The notes under the pieces are model-generated. The model saw only the letters and a program-made list of their open reading frames with translations, was not told the DNA's origin and did not search any database. 41,734 bases of DNA from Bacteroidales bacterium (lineage in GTDB: Bacteria > Bacteroidota > Bacteroidia > Bacteroidales > UBA10428), in contig JAFGTR010000103.1 of assembly GCA_016934055.1 (NCBI GenBank), forward strand, positions 1 to 41,734, given 5' to 3'. Both the position numbers and the translations under genes were made by a program. This document shows, piece by piece, positions 6,964 to 15,617 of the stretch; positions within the stretch are counted from its first letter, which is position 1; the number at the start of each line of letters is the position of its first letter.

Positions 6964-9900
6964 TTGAGAAGACTATTTACAATAAAAGAAAGAATCTTAC
7001 AGCATAGATTCTCATTGATATTGGGTTTTGTTTTTGCCGGTATTGGTTTCACAGGAACAGGCTGGTCGCAGTTCAACAGTTTCATCTTCCAGAATATTTC
7101 CACACACGACGGGCTTTCACAAAATACAATAGTCAGTATTGCACAGGATAAATACGGTTTTATGTGGTTTGGTACGTTTAACGGACTGAACCGTTATGAC
7201 GGATATGATTTTAAGATTTATCTGCACGACAAAAGAAATCCGAAGAGTCTGAGTTCAAGCCGGATAACCGACATGTGTTCTGACAGCGCCGGGAATCTCT
7301 GGGTACGGGCACATGATGATATATATAACCTTTATAATTATGAAACCGACGATTTTGATCATTTCACGGAAGATCAGATATCACAGGAAGTAAAGGATAA
7401 ATTTGCAGAACGTGATAAACCGAAGATATACAGATATAAAAATCATCAGTTCAGGTTCTTTTATAATGTCGACCGCACGTTTACCTATATAAATACATTA
7501 ACCGGTGACAGCACAAAAGATGTTATCAACCTGAAAGATCCGCACGGTATACGCGATAACTACCATATCAGCTTATTTATTGATAAATACAATTCGTTCT
7601 GGGTCGGTTCCTTCAGCTCGGGCGTGTATTATGCCGACCTGCAGCGCAAAAGATTTAATTACTATTATGTGGCGGAAGATAATGCTGTAGAAAATAATAT
7701 CCGGGCTATTTACCAGGATACTGATGAGAGAAATATTCTGTGGCTGGGAACAAGAGACAAAGGCGTTATTGTTTTTGACAGGGAGTCCAAAACCATTCTC
7801 CGGCATTATGAGCATGATCCTATAAAAACAAATTCACTGGTTCATAATGATGTGCGCACTATATATCAGGACAAAAACGGTTTTTTATGGATCGGAACAA
7901 AAGGCGGAGTTGACCGTTTTGATCCGGCAACAGACCATTTTTATAATATTATGCGTGGCTCCGGTAATGACTATCGGTTTTATGTTTTCTGCATCTATCA
8001 GGATCATCTTGATAATCTTTGGATAGCAACTTTTGACGGACTGCATAAATATGACGTAAGAACAGACAATATAATAACCTACGGTGAAGAGGACGGCGTA
8101 TTTGTTCATCCCACTATCCGGTTTATAATGGAAGACAATGATTACAATTTATGGGTAGGCACAGAGGTAGGCGGATTAACAATGCTGAAGAGGAAGCCAC
8201 ATACCGCCCACCAGGAAAAATTTGAATCTTTACAGTTTGTAAATAACCCTGATGACGACAAAAGCCTGAGTGATAATCGTTTGTATTCCGTTTGCAAGGA
8301 TGAATCAGGAAACTTGTGGTTTGGCACAAGCGCCGGTCTGAACAAATACAACCCGTCGTCAGGTGATTTCTCGGTCATCAATAAAAATGACGGATTGCCC
8401 AATGACATGATACTGGGTATATTGAGTGATTACAACGGTCATATCTGGGTCAGCCATAAACGGGGCATTTCCAAAATTAACCCCCAGACCCGTTCCGTTA
8501 TTAATTACTCATTGCGTGACGGATTACAGGATATTGAATTTAATGAAGATGCTTATTTCAGGAATCCTGAAACCGGAGAATTGTTTTTTGGCGGACCGAA
8601 AGGCTTCAACAGCTTTTTCCCCGACAGCATTATTGAAGATGCAGTTTCTCCAACCGTTATGATCGTGGATTTGTTGATAAACGGAGAATCTGTGGATATA
8701 AACGACACTGTCAACGGCAGGGTTATACTGAGCAGGAACATTATTTTAACCAAAGAGATAAACCTGACGAAAAAAGAAAAATCGTTTGCCCTGGTATTTG
8801 CAGGCTTGAATTTTGCCAATCCTTTCAATCATAAATATGCCTATATGCTGGAAGGTTTTGATAACGATTGGGTTCACACTGATGCAAAAATGCGCAGGGC
8901 ATCCTATACCAATCTTTCACCCGGCAGTTACACGTTTAAAGTTAAAGCATGCAACAGTGACGGCATATGGAGCGATGAACCGGCTATTATGCAAATAAAT
9001 GTATTACCGCCCTTCTGGATGACATGGTGGTTCCGGTTGATTTCAGTTTTATTCATGGCAGGCATCATCGGTTTTATCTTATATTACAGGGTAAGACAAT
9101 TAAGGAAACTTAACATAATACTGGAAGAAAAAGTGAATAAGCGTACCCATCAGTTAAAGGAAAGCAATGAAAAAATTACGGCACAATACCAGGAAATCAT
9201 CAATCAGAACAAAGTCATCCTGCTTAAAAATGAAGAGATTACCGCACAAACCGAATTGCTTGAAGAACAAAAAAGTAAAATAGAAAAAGCCTATGGTGAA
9301 TTGGATGTTTATCGCAACAAGCTTGAAGAACTGGTGGAAGAGAGGACAAAAGAACTATTGCTGGCAAAGGAAAAAGCAGAAGAATCAGACCGGTTAAAAT
9401 CCTCGTTTTTGGCTAATATATCCCATGAAATAAGAACGCCCTTAAATGCGATTATAGGATTCTCAGCCCTGCTGGGTGATACAGATGTTACTGATGTCGA
9501 CCGTGAGATCTATAATAACATTATTCGAAACAGCAGCAACAACCTGCTGGAATTGATCTCTGACATACTGGATATCTCAAAAATTGAAGCAGGACAATTG
9601 AACATTTCCGCAAAACCGGTATCCCTTTACCGTGTTGCTAAAAACATGACAGGATTATTCAATGTGTTAATGAAGCGCATAGATGCTGATTCTGACAAAA
9701 AGCTGACATTAAAGATCAATATTGATGAAGCTTTATTGCATACCGAGATCCTTACAGACGCGTTCAGGCTGGAACAGATACTATCTAACCTTATTAGCAA
9801 TGCTATTAAATTTACTGATAAAGGATACATCGAACTGGGCTGTACTTATTTGCCCGATAATGACATGCTTGAGTTTTATGTTAAAGATACCGGTATCGGC

Positions 9901-10521
9901 ATTAAAGAAGAAGACCAGAAAGTTATATTTGATCGGTTCAGAAAACTTGAAGACGATATAATTCATGTACACAGGGGGGCAGGACTTGGCCTGGCCATAT
10001 CATCACAGCTGGTTAATGTGTTAGGGGGTCATATGCGTGTGGTTTCAGCACCAGAGGAAGGTTCTGTTTTTTACTTTACCATACCTTTAATGACATCAGA
10101 AAATGATGGTAAATCAATTAATTCTGTTGAACAAAAAGATGCGATCCCCGATTTAAGCCATTACAATATCATTATTGCGGAAGATGATCTGTCCAATTAC
10201 ATTTACATAGAAAGATTGCTTAAGAAAACAAAGGCTCATCTAATGCGTGCTTCAAACGGCAGAGAAGTGCTGGATATATTAAGGACCACCGATAATATAC
10301 AACTCATCCTGATGGATATTAAAATGCCTGTTATGAATGGTATTGAAGCGTTACAGAAAATAAAGAAAATGAACAAAACAATCCCGGTCATTGCTCAAAC
10401 AGCTTATGCATTCTCAAATGAAATTGAAAAAATCAGACAGGCAGGATTCGACGACTATATAGCAAAGCCTATTATAGCTGCACATTTATACAGCATTTTA
10501 ACACGGCTAACAGCTTCCTGA
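6964..10521 (+). CDS. Hybrid two-component sensor kinase with Reg_prop propeller
   Basis: 1185 residues. A TTG start is used, supported by the purine-rich AGGGGGGAAGG upstream. Order: signal anchor (about 15-35); two seven-bladed Reg_prop propellers (about 40-560), with the recurrent blade motif GFMWFGTFNGLNRYDG / GNLWFGTSAGLNKYN; Y_Y_Y domain (about 610-690, NHKYAYMLEGFDNDWVHT); one membrane helix (about 693-715); coiled coil (about 720-810); HisKA with H821 in SHEIRTPLNAI; HATPase with LSNLISNAIKF, DTGIGI and GAGLGLAI; and a receiver domain with D1118 in LMDIKMPVMNG. The propeller is periplasmic. In this family such sensors often read glycan fragments, but there is no AraC-type output domain here, so the signal must pass to another protein or to a separate regulator. 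No histidine phosphotransferase is in the window. Confidence 0.95.
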   Translation: MRRLFTIKERILQHRFSLILGFVFAGIGFTGTGWSQFNSFIFQNISTHDGLSQNTIVSIAQDKYGFMWFGTFNGLNRYDGYDFKIYLHDKRNPKSLSSSRITDMCSDSAGNLWVRAHDDIYNLYNYETDDFDHFTEDQISQEVKDKFAERDKPKIYRYKNHQFRFFYNVDRTFTYINTLTGDSTKDVINLKDPHGIRDNYHISLFIDKYNSFWVGSFSSGVYYADLQRKRFNYYYVAEDNAVENNIRAIYQDTDERNILWLGTRDKGVIVFDRESKTILRHYEHDPIKTNSLVHNDVRTIYQDKNGFLWIGTKGGVDRFDPATDHFYNIMRGSGNDYRFYVFCIYQDHLDNLWIATFDGLHKYDVRTDNIITYGEEDGVFVHPTIRFIMEDNDYNLWVGTEVGGLTMLKRKPHTAHQEKFESLQFVNNPDDDKSLSDNRLYSVCKDESGNLWFGTSAGLNKYNPSSGDFSVINKNDGLPNDMILGILSDYNGHIWVSHKRGISKINPQTRSVINYSLRDGLQDIEFNEDAYFRNPETGELFFGGPKGFNSFFPDSIIEDAVSPTVMIVDLLINGESVDINDTVNGRVILSRNIILTKEINLTKKEKSFALVFAGLNFANPFNHKYAYMLEGFDNDWVHTDAKMRRASYTNLSPGSYTFKVKACNSDGIWSDEPAIMQINVLPPFWMTWWFRLISVLFMAGIIGFILYYRVRQLRKLNIILEEKVNKRTHQLKESNEKITAQYQEIINQNKVILLKNEEITAQTELLEEQKSKIEKAYGELDVYRNKLEELVEERTKELLLAKEKAEESDRLKSSFLANISHEIRTPLNAIIGFSALLGDTDVTDVDREIYNNIIRNSSNNLLELISDILDISKIEAGQLNISAKPVSLYRVAKNMTGLFNVLMKRIDADSDKKLTLKINIDEALLHTEILTDAFRLEQILSNLISNAIKFTDKGYIELGCTYLPDNDMLEFYVKDTGIGIKEEDQKVIFDRFRKLEDDIIHVHRGAGLGLAISSQLVNVLGGHMRVVSAPEEGSVFYFTIPLMTSENDGKSINSVEQKDAIPDLSHYNIIIAEDDLSNYIYIERLLKKTKAHLMRASNGREVLDILRTTDNIQLILMDIKMPVMNGIEALQKIKKMNKTIPVIAQTAYAFSNEIEKIRQAGFDDYIAKPIIAAHLYSILTRLTAS

Positions 10522-10545
10522 TTTCCTGAAAAAAAACGCTCCTTC

Positions 10546-11445
10546 TTATTTCATGTTATTATGTGATTCGTCGTATTCCCTTATTTTTTGAAGTATGCCA
10601 GCTTCTGCGCTGTCATACATCTGCCTGATGTATTCGTCGGAAAAGCTGAAAGTACGTTCTTCAAACTTAATGGAATCGATCCTGTCAAAAAGCATGGCGC
10701 TGGCCTGTGCAATATCCTTTCCGTAGATATGATATGAATCGGCCTGCCAGTTCAACCTTCCAAGCCTGACTTCCTTCCCTGTGCGACGCGCAACTTCACC
10801 TGCAATAATCTCTTTGTTGAACTGAATGAATCCGAACATGTTCATAAAGCTGGCGCCCCAGGCATCGTTACTCCGGAAACGAATGTTGCAGTTGAGCCAG
10901 TATATGCCGGCATCATCTTCAACAATACGATACCAGAGTGATTGCAGGCAGGGCGGATCAAAACAGGTAAGGTCGAGGTTCGGCATCCATGTGATCATCT
11001 GCGCCTGACGGGTAAAAGGCTGTTCGCACAGTTTACTGATAACTTGTTCAATCTGGTCGATATTGAAATGGCCTTTCGTTTCCGGACCGCCTTCTCCCGT
11101 TTCCTTCCAGGTACCGTAACGTTTCAGCCTGCCGTGATATGTATATTCCCAACGCGTATCGCCGGGAATGTTCATGCTTCTTACCCAGTGATCCTTAAAA
11201 CCTTTCAGCTCAAGAACATATTCCTTCAGTTCATCAATGCCCCCCGGAAAGGCCATATGAATCATGGGCTCACTTTCGGGCTCTTCAATGGTAAGATTCA
11301 GGGTGCAATCCAGGCTTTCCGGATCACCCGGTTTATCATACTGTGTCTTAAAACGTATACCTCTTTTATACAGTTCAACCAGCGCTTTTTCAAAAGCCAT
11401 GGCCAGGGTTCTGCCTGTTACAGTAATAACCGGAATGTTATGCAT
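10546..11445 (-). CDS. Divergent thymidylate-synthase-fold protein
   Basis: 299 residues that keep the thymidylate synthase landmarks in order: catalytic cysteine in FDPPCLQSLWYRI (C166), the phosphate/pyrimidine-binding RFRSNDAWGA block (R191, S192, D194) and DSYHIYG (D236, H239, Y241), corresponding to C146, R166-D169 and H207/Y209 of E. coli ThyA. The PFN motif carrying the pyrimidine-selecting Asn177 is not recognisable (sequence there is GASFMNMFG), and the first 130 residues do not resemble ThyA. It could be a dUMP methylase of the atypical archaeal-like type, a nucleotide hydroxymethylase, or a related enzyme. It is cytoplasmic. Convergent with the sensor kinase upstream in the window; no pathway partners (dfrA) are adjacent. 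Confidence 0.7.
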   Translation of the reverse strand: MHNIPVITVTGRTLAMAFEKALVELYKRGIRFKTQYDKPGDPESLDCTLNLTIEEPESEPMIHMAFPGGIDELKEYVLELKGFKDHWVRSMNIPGDTRWEYTYHGRLKRYGTWKETGEGGPETKGHFNIDQIEQVISKLCEQPFTRQAQMITWMPNLDLTCFDPPCLQSLWYRIVEDDAGIYWLNCNIRFRSNDAWGASFMNMFGFIQFNKEIIAGEVARRTGKEVRLGRLNWQADSYHIYGKDIAQASAMLFDRIDSIKFEERTFSFSDEYIRQMYDSAEAGILQKIREYDESHNNMK

Positions 11446-11540
11446 ATTTGCAGTTTTTTGCTTAAAAATAAGATATCTGCATCGTCATCCAAAGGTCAGT
11501 CCGCTAAAGTTATTACCATCTTTTTCACAAAGAAAAAGCC

Positions 11541-12131
11541 TCATTTTTTTAAACGCCAGGCAGTATTTGTTGATCTTTCAATAAACTGTAAAACCCCGTT
11601 TTGCTTGTTAAAAAACACCCGCGAAATATCAGGGCCTCCTATATTCACATTAAAAATAACAATCACATCATCATAAACAACATTTCCAATGGCCATTGAG
11701 CTATAATGCTTAAACTGATCCATCTGGTCGATACAGGGCAATTCGTTTCTGAAATCAAATTCAAATTCAAAACCCCGCACATTATATTTAAAATATTGCA
11801 TGTCAGAAACATCAGATTGTTCCATTCTCAGGAAGGTATAGGGAACCGGTGTTTTTGTATCTGTCGCTATGGCTTCTGCATAATTAATACAGGGACAAAC
11901 ATTATAAAGGTCTCTGCATTCATAAGTATAAGGCAAAGAATAATCTATCTGTGAGATAAAGATCTGAAATAGTCCGGCAGAGTCATTTTCAAAAGAAATT
12001 GTATCAGTATTTCTGTAAGTGAATTCTGCCAGGTCATTCATGTCAAACGCGGGGCATTTTGTCTCCTTCTTACAGGCCGAAAAAATGATGATAAACAAAA
12101 CAAAAATTACAACAACCGAAATGTTTTTCAT
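11541..12131 (-). CDS. Unknown lipoprotein
   Basis: 196 residues with a clear type II signal peptide (MKNISVVVIFVLFIIIFSACKK, lipobox FSAC, Cys20). The mature part is acidic with several cysteines (KCPAFD, YECRDLYNVCPCINY, ELPCID). No family is recognised. A TATCTTTG -7 element on the coding strand (bases 12144-12137) ends only six bases before the start codon, so the transcript would be leaderless, or the promoter is fortuitous. The DoxX gene upstream ends 20 bases away. Confidence 0.75.
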   Translation of the reverse strand: MKNISVVVIFVLFIIIFSACKKETKCPAFDMNDLAEFTYRNTDTISFENDSAGLFQIFISQIDYSLPYTYECRDLYNVCPCINYAEAIATDTKTPVPYTFLRMEQSDVSDMQYFKYNVRGFEFEFDFRNELPCIDQMDQFKHYSSMAIGNVVYDDVIVIFNVNIGGPDISRVFFNKQNGVLQFIERSTNTAWRLKK

Positions 12132-12136
12132 ACATC

Positions 12137-12144
12137 CAAAGATA
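12137..12144 (-). promoter_or_regulatory. Candidate -7 element, leaderless lipoprotein gene
   Basis: TATCTTTG (minus strand) fits TAnnTTTG exactly. Its distance to the ATG at 12131 is six bases, so transcription would start at or next to the start codon. No TTTG at a proper -33 distance is seen, only TTG 15 bases upstream. Confidence 0.35.
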
Positions 12145-12151
12145 AATATTT

Positions 12152-12628
12152 TCAGGCAGCAAGTTTGCTGCCCCGGATATTGGCGCCCAGCACTATTCCG
12201 GCGCTGATGATAATAATATTTTTGATGATATACTGCCCTTCAAGAGTCAGAGAATAGGGAAACACATGAAACACTTCTGATGGGAATAAGAACAAGGGTG
12301 TGAATGTGCCGATCATCTGCAGAAACAACAATAACAATGTTATGCGCATAAAAACATTTAATAAAAGGCCAATGCCGATACCCACCTCCCAGACAGCTAA
12401 TCCGTATATAATAACCTTTTCGGAAAACAAATGAAATGCAAGCTTGTCAATAGTTCTTATGGCAATGCCTTCAGCCGGACTCAGGCCTTCAAAAAACTTT
12501 AAAAAACCAAACCAGAAAAATACAATGCCTATGCTTACCCGAAGCAACAGCAACCCGTATTTTGACATCCAGGCTGTTATTGCTGTATCAGCTTTCTGAA
12601 TCTTTTTATTCATAATGCTTATTGTCAA
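12152..12628 (-). CDS. DoxX-like membrane protein
   Basis: 158 residues, four membrane segments (about 24-44, 68-90, 93-112, 130-150) with the DoxX features LLLRVSIGIVFFWFGFLKF at the first helix and AVWEVGIGIGLLL in the second. DoxX-like proteins are small inner-membrane proteins loosely tied to quinone or thiol redox; the function here is not readable. The start could be M1 or M6 (MNKKIQK). A perfect GGCAGCAA/TTGCTGCC hairpin (12155-12172) lies in the last codons. Confidence 0.7.
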   Translation of the reverse strand: MTISIMNKKIQKADTAITAWMSKYGLLLLRVSIGIVFFWFGFLKFFEGLSPAEGIAIRTIDKLAFHLFSEKVIIYGLAVWEVGIGIGLLLNVFMRITLLLLFLQMIGTFTPLFLFPSEVFHVFPYSLTLEGQYIIKNIIIISAGIVLGANIRGSKLAA

Positions 12629-12700
12629 TTTTATATACTAAAATAACAATAATTCACGAAACAGGTTTACAGGCAGCCTTAATTTAATCCAACACCTGAA

Positions 12701-13369
12701 TCAGCGGAATGGTTTTATCATATCAAACAGCTTATTCGTAACAGAATCAGAACCTTCGTGATGATATATATACGTTGGTGTTTTAACTTCTGCCATTGGT
12801 ATCTGAGCCTTCCCTGCTCTTTCAAACAGGTCTGAATCTGAGCCCAGCACGATGTTCCGGAATCCGTTCAACGACAAAAGGAGTTCCCTTTCAATAACAA
12901 AAGTACCGCCTATTACACAATTCCTGAGATGTATGCTCACTGAAGGATCATTTTTATCAGGCACATATTGATTGCCCAGAATTTTTGCCCCGCCATACAA
13001 AAACCTGAACGAAGGATTTTGCATCAGGATTTTTTTCCTTGATGCCAGATGCTCAGGGTGATACTCGTCGTCTGAGTCAAGAAATGTGATAAACCTTCCG
13101 TTTGATGACTTTATACCTTCGTTTTTAGAAGGCACCTGCCCGGTATGAGGCTTCCAAAGATACCTGATTCTTTGACCGGCCCTGATAACAGGCAAGATCC
13201 GTGCGTGGGTATCATCAGTGCTGCCGTCGTCAACCACAATGGCTTCCCAGTCATCTTCCGTCTGCGTGATCAGGGATTTCAATGCTCTTTTCACAATATC
13301 TGCCCTGTTATATGTGGTAATAACCACAGAAAACATGGGCTGTATGCTTTCATGGGTATCTTTTGCCAT
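12701..13369 (-). CDS. Family 2 glycosyltransferase
   Basis: 222 residues. GT-A fold motifs: FSVVITTYNRADIV at 13-26, VVDDGSTDDT near 47 (nucleotide-sugar binding) and the DxD-type FLDSDDEYHP near 93 (metal binding). There are no membrane segments, and the C-terminal third after about residue 150 has the acceptor-side GGTFVIERELL and EGSDSVTN. Transfers a sugar from an activated donor to an unknown acceptor at the cytoplasmic face. Stands alone here, with no other glycan-assembly genes. Confidence 0.9.
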   Translation of the reverse strand: MAKDTHESIQPMFSVVITTYNRADIVKRALKSLITQTEDDWEAIVVDDGSTDDTHARILPVIRAGQRIRYLWKPHTGQVPSKNEGIKSSNGRFITFLDSDDEYHPEHLASRKKILMQNPSFRFLYGGAKILGNQYVPDKNDPSVSIHLRNCVIGGTFVIERELLLSLNGFRNIVLGSDSDLFERAGKAQIPMAEVKTPTYIYHHEGSDSVTNKLFDMIKPFR

Positions 13370-13651
13370 ATTCAGGTCAACTCTTTACTTTATAAGAAAA
13401 CAACCGGATTAGCATAAATATATTCAGAAAAAAATATGCCCGGCCTGGTTGATCAATTGGCTAATTTAGTAAGTTTTTAAATAAGCTTCTTTTTTCGGAT
13501 TGAGTGAATCTGAGCGGACTCTTCAACGCCTATCTGCCAGACAAAAAAAGCCTTTTTCTTGCGGAATTCAGGTTAGAAAAATACAAACAGAAACAGTGCT
13601 GTTAAAAGAAGCCAGTTGACAGGTTTTGTATTAAGGCTGCCCCCTTATTTC

Positions 13652-14335
13652 TCAACCATTTTCGCTGATCAATATCAGGGATTTTTTATTCTTTATTTCA
13701 ATTTTCTTCCCTGAAACACCTATTATCCCGTCTTTTTCAAATTCGGTGATAACACGGCTAACTGATTCCCGTGATGAATCGATCAGGTTTCCGATTTCTT
13801 CCTGGTTAAGAGGCATACGAAAAACATCTGATTTATAAATGGTTTCTGACATCTCCAGCATTACATCGGCAATTTTCCCCCTTATATGTTTCTGTGTCCG
13901 GTTTACACACCGGTTATATACCTCTAATTCAGTCCGGCAAATATCCATCATGATTTCATAGGCAAAGTCGGGATTGGTGCGAAGAAGATAACGGAAGGTT
14001 TTTATGTCGATAAAACAAACTTCGGCCACATCGATAACGGTCACGGAATAATTATTGATCTTATCACCAAAAGTTATCGGCAATCCCAGATAATTTGGGG
14101 CATTGACAATTCGAACGATTTGCTCATGGTAAGGTCCGGCAATATGTAATTTTGCCAGGCCGCTTCGAAGGTATGCAACATTGGTCGAAAAAGTACCCTG
14201 TTTGATCAGGGAGTCCCCTTTTTTAAATCTTACAAGAGCACAATTGAATGAAAGCTTTTTTATTTCCTTATCATTGAGCTTTAAGGCGGCTTTTGACTTT
14301 AACGCGCATTCCAGACAATTTGTTTTCATGGCCAT
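13652..14335 (-). CDS. Crp/Fnr-family regulator next to the sulfur/Hdr operon
   Basis: 227 residues: cyclic-nucleotide-binding fold (about 20-130), dimer helix (125-165) and Crp-type winged helix (about 175-215, NQEEIGNLIDSSRESVSRVITEFEKDG). Cysteines at 7, 10 and 107 occupy positions of three of the four FNR cluster ligands (C20, C23, C122 in E. coli), but the C29-equivalent position is alanine (A16); C32 might substitute. It could therefore sense redox or O2 differently from FNR. The gene is divergent from the operon at 14456-20201, and a perfect TGTGAT-N4-ATCACA palindrome lies 8 bases before its start codon, so autoregulation and control of the operon are likely. Start at M1 or M3. Confidence 0.9.
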   Translation of the reverse strand: MAMKTNCLECALKSKAALKLNDKEIKKLSFNCALVRFKKGDSLIKQGTFSTNVAYLRSGLAKLHIAGPYHEQIVRIVNAPNYLGLPITFGDKINNYSVTVIDVAEVCFIDIKTFRYLLRTNPDFAYEIMMDICRTELEVYNRCVNRTQKHIRGKIADVMLEMSETIYKSDVFRMPLNQEEIGNLIDSSRESVSRVITEFEKDGIIGVSGKKIEIKNKKSLILISENG

Positions 14336-14342
14336 AAAAAAA

Positions 14343-14358
14343 TGTGATCCATATCACA
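14343..14358. promoter_or_regulatory. Crp/Fnr-type operator, TGTGAT-N4-ATCACA
   Basis: A perfect inverted repeat, TGTGAT at 14343-14348 and ATCACA at 14353-14358 with CCAT between. Spacing and half-sites match Crp/Fnr-family boxes. It lies 8 bases upstream of the regulator start codon (minus strand) and 98 bases upstream of the DsrE-like gene (plus strand), so it would repress the regulator and could activate or repress the operon. A weak TTCCTTTG -7 element lies at 14413-14420. Confidence 0.7.
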
Positions 14359-14455
14359 AATATAAATAATCAACTTCACATTCACACTATCAAAAGGTAT
14401 AAAAGCAATGATTTCCTTTGAATAGAAAATTTAATAACAGTCAAAAAACGATCCT

Positions 14456-14881
14456 ATGGAAACTAAAAAATTATGTCTTGCGCTATATACAGGTAGCGTA
14501 GATAAGCTGACTGCTGCAGGAATAATCCTTAGCGGCGCTGCTGCAGTTGATATGCAGGTCGACATTTATGTGCTGTTAATGGGAGCAAGGGCATTCAGAA
14601 AAGATGTCGGGGACGATTCCGGCAAGCTTCACATGGCCGAAAACGCAAGTCTGAAAGCAGAGTTTTTAGAATCATTAAAAAGTCTGAATGTAAAAACCTG
14701 GGTTGAGTTTTTCAGGGAAGCCAAATCGATCACAGATGTTAAAATTCACATTTGCGGTCTTGCGGGAAAAGTCTGGGGTGGCGAAAAGCTGGGTGATTTT
14801 ATTGACCTCGCTGATGATATATGCGGCATTGGCGCCTACATAGAATCAGCACAGGAAGCAGATGTGAACCTGTTCATATAA
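14456..14881 (+). CDS. DsrE-like sulfur relay / peroxiredoxin-family protein
   Basis: 141 residues of the DsrE/DsrF-like fold: N-terminal strand KLCLALYTGSVDKLTAAGI, the second-strand segment DMQVDIYVLLMGARAF, and the late conserved cysteine segment VKIHICGLAG (C100), with a further C123 (DDICGIG). In DsrE-type proteins the conserved cysteine carries persulfide passed to or from TusA. This is the first gene of the operon; the TusA gene follows after 70 bases. It is soluble and cytoplasmic. Expected role: sulfane-sulfur carrier feeding or draining the Hdr-like complex encoded downstream. Sulfur transfer itself is inferred. Confidence 0.8.
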   Translation: METKKLCLALYTGSVDKLTAAGIILSGAAAVDMQVDIYVLLMGARAFRKDVGDDSGKLHMAENASLKAEFLESLKSLNVKTWVEFFREAKSITDVKIHICGLAGKVWGGEKLGDFIDLADDICGIGAYIESAQEADVNLFI

Positions 14882-14951
14882 AGCGAAGGATGATAAATTC
14901 ATTTTTATACTTAAATACATACTTCATTCATTAATATTAAAAATAAACATT

Positions 14952-15203
14952 ATGTTGCAGGAAGAATTAAAAAGTATTCAGGTTGCTAAAACAGTTGATG
15001 CACGTGGCACTGCATGCCCGGGACCTCTTCTGGAAGCAAAAAAAGCAGTAGGCACAATAAAATCCGGTGATATTATGGAAATATTATCAGCGGATGAAGG
15101 AACAAAGGTCGATATTCCCAAATGGTGCACCAAACAAGGCCATGAATATCTCGGGACTGTTGAAGAGAGTGGGTACTTCAGGATATTTATGAAAAAAGGA
15201 TAA
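14952..15203 (+). CDS. TusA-family sulfur carrier
   Basis: 83 residues, the length of TusA/SirA proteins. The signature ARGTACPGPLLEAKKAV carries the CPGP motif with active C22 at the start of the first helix. TusA accepts persulfide from desulfurases or rhodanese/DsrE proteins and hands it on. The gene sits between the DsrE-like gene and the MvhD-like gene, with a four-base gap to the latter. In sulfur oxidisers TusA partners with Hdr-like complexes; in Bacteroidota this is less studied. Because the genes are co-transcribed with an electron-transfer complex, I favour a role in energy metabolism over tRNA thiolation. Confidence 0.92.
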   Translation: MLQEELKSIQVAKTVDARGTACPGPLLEAKKAVGTIKSGDIMEILSADEGTKVDIPKWCTKQGHEYLGTVEESGYFRIFMKKG

Positions 15204-15207
15204 AAAG

Positions 15208-15612
15208 ATGCCGGGTATCAGCATAAAATCGGCAAGAATCCTGGTTTTCTCCACTGAAAAAATTTCTGATCCCGCTATTGACATGGCGGGATTACTTAAA
15301 CTGCACTATCCTCCAACAGTTTACACGATAACTGTTCCATGTTCAAGCAGCATAAAACCGAAATGGATATTGCGTGCATATGAAAAAGGATTTGACGGTG
15401 TATTTATTGCCGCTGACGGAAGCGATTGTCCATACGGTGAAACATGTACCGAAAAAACCGGAAAACTGGTACAACGCACTCATGAAATCATGAAAGAAAA
15501 AAATATTGAACCTGCCCGGTTAAAAATGGCAGCTATCTGCTCGGTATGCAGTGAATCATTTGTGAAACAAATGAAAAATTTCAATGAATATTTACTTAAG
15601 AACATAAGCTGA
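15208..15612 (+). CDS. MvhD/FlpD-like hydrogenase iron-sulfur subunit
   Basis: 134 residues of the MvhD family, with the features PCSSSIKPKWILRAYEKGFDGV (C45) and DGSDCPYGETC (C74, C80), then ARLKMAAICSVCSESF (C111, C114). MvhD proteins carry a [2Fe-2S] cluster and link an electron donor to HdrA. The usual first cysteine of the GC..GDCH block is missing (AADGSDC) and two cysteines appear later, so the ligand set may be rearranged. The domain is fused to QmoB in sulfate reducers; here it is separate and stands before the first HdrA-like gene. It is cytoplasmic and peripheral to the complex. Confidence 0.8.
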   Translation: MPGISIKSARILVFSTEKISDPAIDMAGLLKLHYPPTVYTITVPCSSSIKPKWILRAYEKGFDGVFIAADGSDCPYGETCTEKTGKLVQRTHEIMKEKNIEPARLKMAAICSVCSESFVKQMKNFNEYLLKNIS

Positions 15613-15617
15613 TAATT

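Noticed and set aside
6964..10521. Hybrid two-component system with AraC output (HTCS)
   Set aside because: The protein ends in a receiver domain; no AraC helix-turn-helix is present after D1118.
14952..15203. TusA as a tRNA 2-thiolation protein
   Set aside because: No tusBCDE or mnmA nearby; its place in the Hdr-like operon favours energy metabolism, though both cannot be excluded.
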